In this document: positions 30,709 through 30,713 of the stretch, piece after piece
Position numbering within the stretch: the first letter of the stretch is position 1
Layout of the letters: every line of letters begins with the position of its first letter
Source: Erysipelotrichaceae bacterium
Lineage (GTDB): Bacteria; Bacillota_I; Bacilli_A; Erysipelotrichales; Erysipelotrichaceae
NCBI GenBank assembly: GCA_024684175.1
Contig: JAIKXJ010000061.1
Location: forward strand, 1 to 30,713
Length of the DNA stretch: 30,713 bases
Reading direction: 5' to 3'
Position numbers and translations under genes: made by a program
Notes under the pieces: model-generated
Database searches by the model: none
What the model saw: only the letters and a program-made list of their open reading frames with translations
What the model was told of the DNA's origin: nothing

Positions 30709-30713
30709 ATGTC
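30709..30713 (+). CDS. Start of a further gene (cut by the window edge)
   Basis: AAAAGGAGG (30695-30703) is followed by five bases and ATG at 30709-30711. Only two codons are partly visible, so the product cannot be named. The strong site and short spacing after the DUF3810 gene suggest the same operon. Confidence 0.6.

Overview
This window looks like chromosome from a mid-GC, Gram-positive, Firmicutes-type bacterium. The evidence is strong AAGGAGG ribosome-binding sites, intrinsic terminators with T-runs, a CcpA-type cre site, a BglG/LicT antiterminator with its RNA target, a glycine riboswitch, and split GcvPA/GcvPB subunits. The gene set and style would suit the Erysipelotrichia, but that placement is an inference and no rRNA or other marker gene is present to test it. 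I see no insertion sequence, tRNA, rRNA or CRISPR array.

Layout. (1) 2-313: the 3' end of a TPR-like gene, then a terminator. (2) 353-5704, minus strand: a sugar module of a LicT-type antiterminator, a MupG-family (DUF871) glycosidase, a PTS EIIBC without EIIA, and a GH1 6-phospho-beta-glucosidase. The three structural genes follow a promoter that overlaps a perfect cre site and a RAT/terminator leader; licT has its own promoter and leader terminator. (3) 5722-6183: a small membrane protein made of two similar halves. (4) 6308-13312, plus strand: a tandem glycine riboswitch, then gcvT-gcvH-gcvPA-gcvPB-lplA-lpd and a small zinc-ribbon protein. (5) 13340-13528: a two-helix membrane peptide. (6) 13608-21906, minus strand: a complete, tightly overlapping histidine operon, led by a TrpR-like (YerC) regulator behind a palindromic operator. 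Its first enzyme is a single-chain HisZ-HisG fusion. (7) 21995-24726: tdh-kbl (threonine to glycine plus acetyl-CoA) with a coupled unknown gene. (8) 24833-26445: a membrane-anchored protein with an SH3-like C-terminus. (9) 26517-30713: a membrane protein, a flavodoxin, a DUF2200 protein, a small SH3/KOW-like protein, a GNAT acetyltransferase, a DUF3810 putative metalloprotease, and the first bases of another gene.

How the parts fit. Threonine dehydrogenase and Kbl can supply glycine. The riboswitch should turn on the glycine cleavage operon when glycine is plentiful, and the operon carries its own lipoate ligase and dihydrolipoamide dehydrogenase. The his operon encodes all ten steps, including a PHP-type histidinol phosphatase.

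The least explained parts are two noncoding stretches, 28078-28374 and 28683-29056. The first holds nested perfect inverted repeats and a second long hairpin before a small gene. The second can fold into a three-way-junction RNA with mutually exclusive pairings that reach the GNAT ribosome-binding site. I regard that as the best candidate for an undescribed regulatory RNA here.
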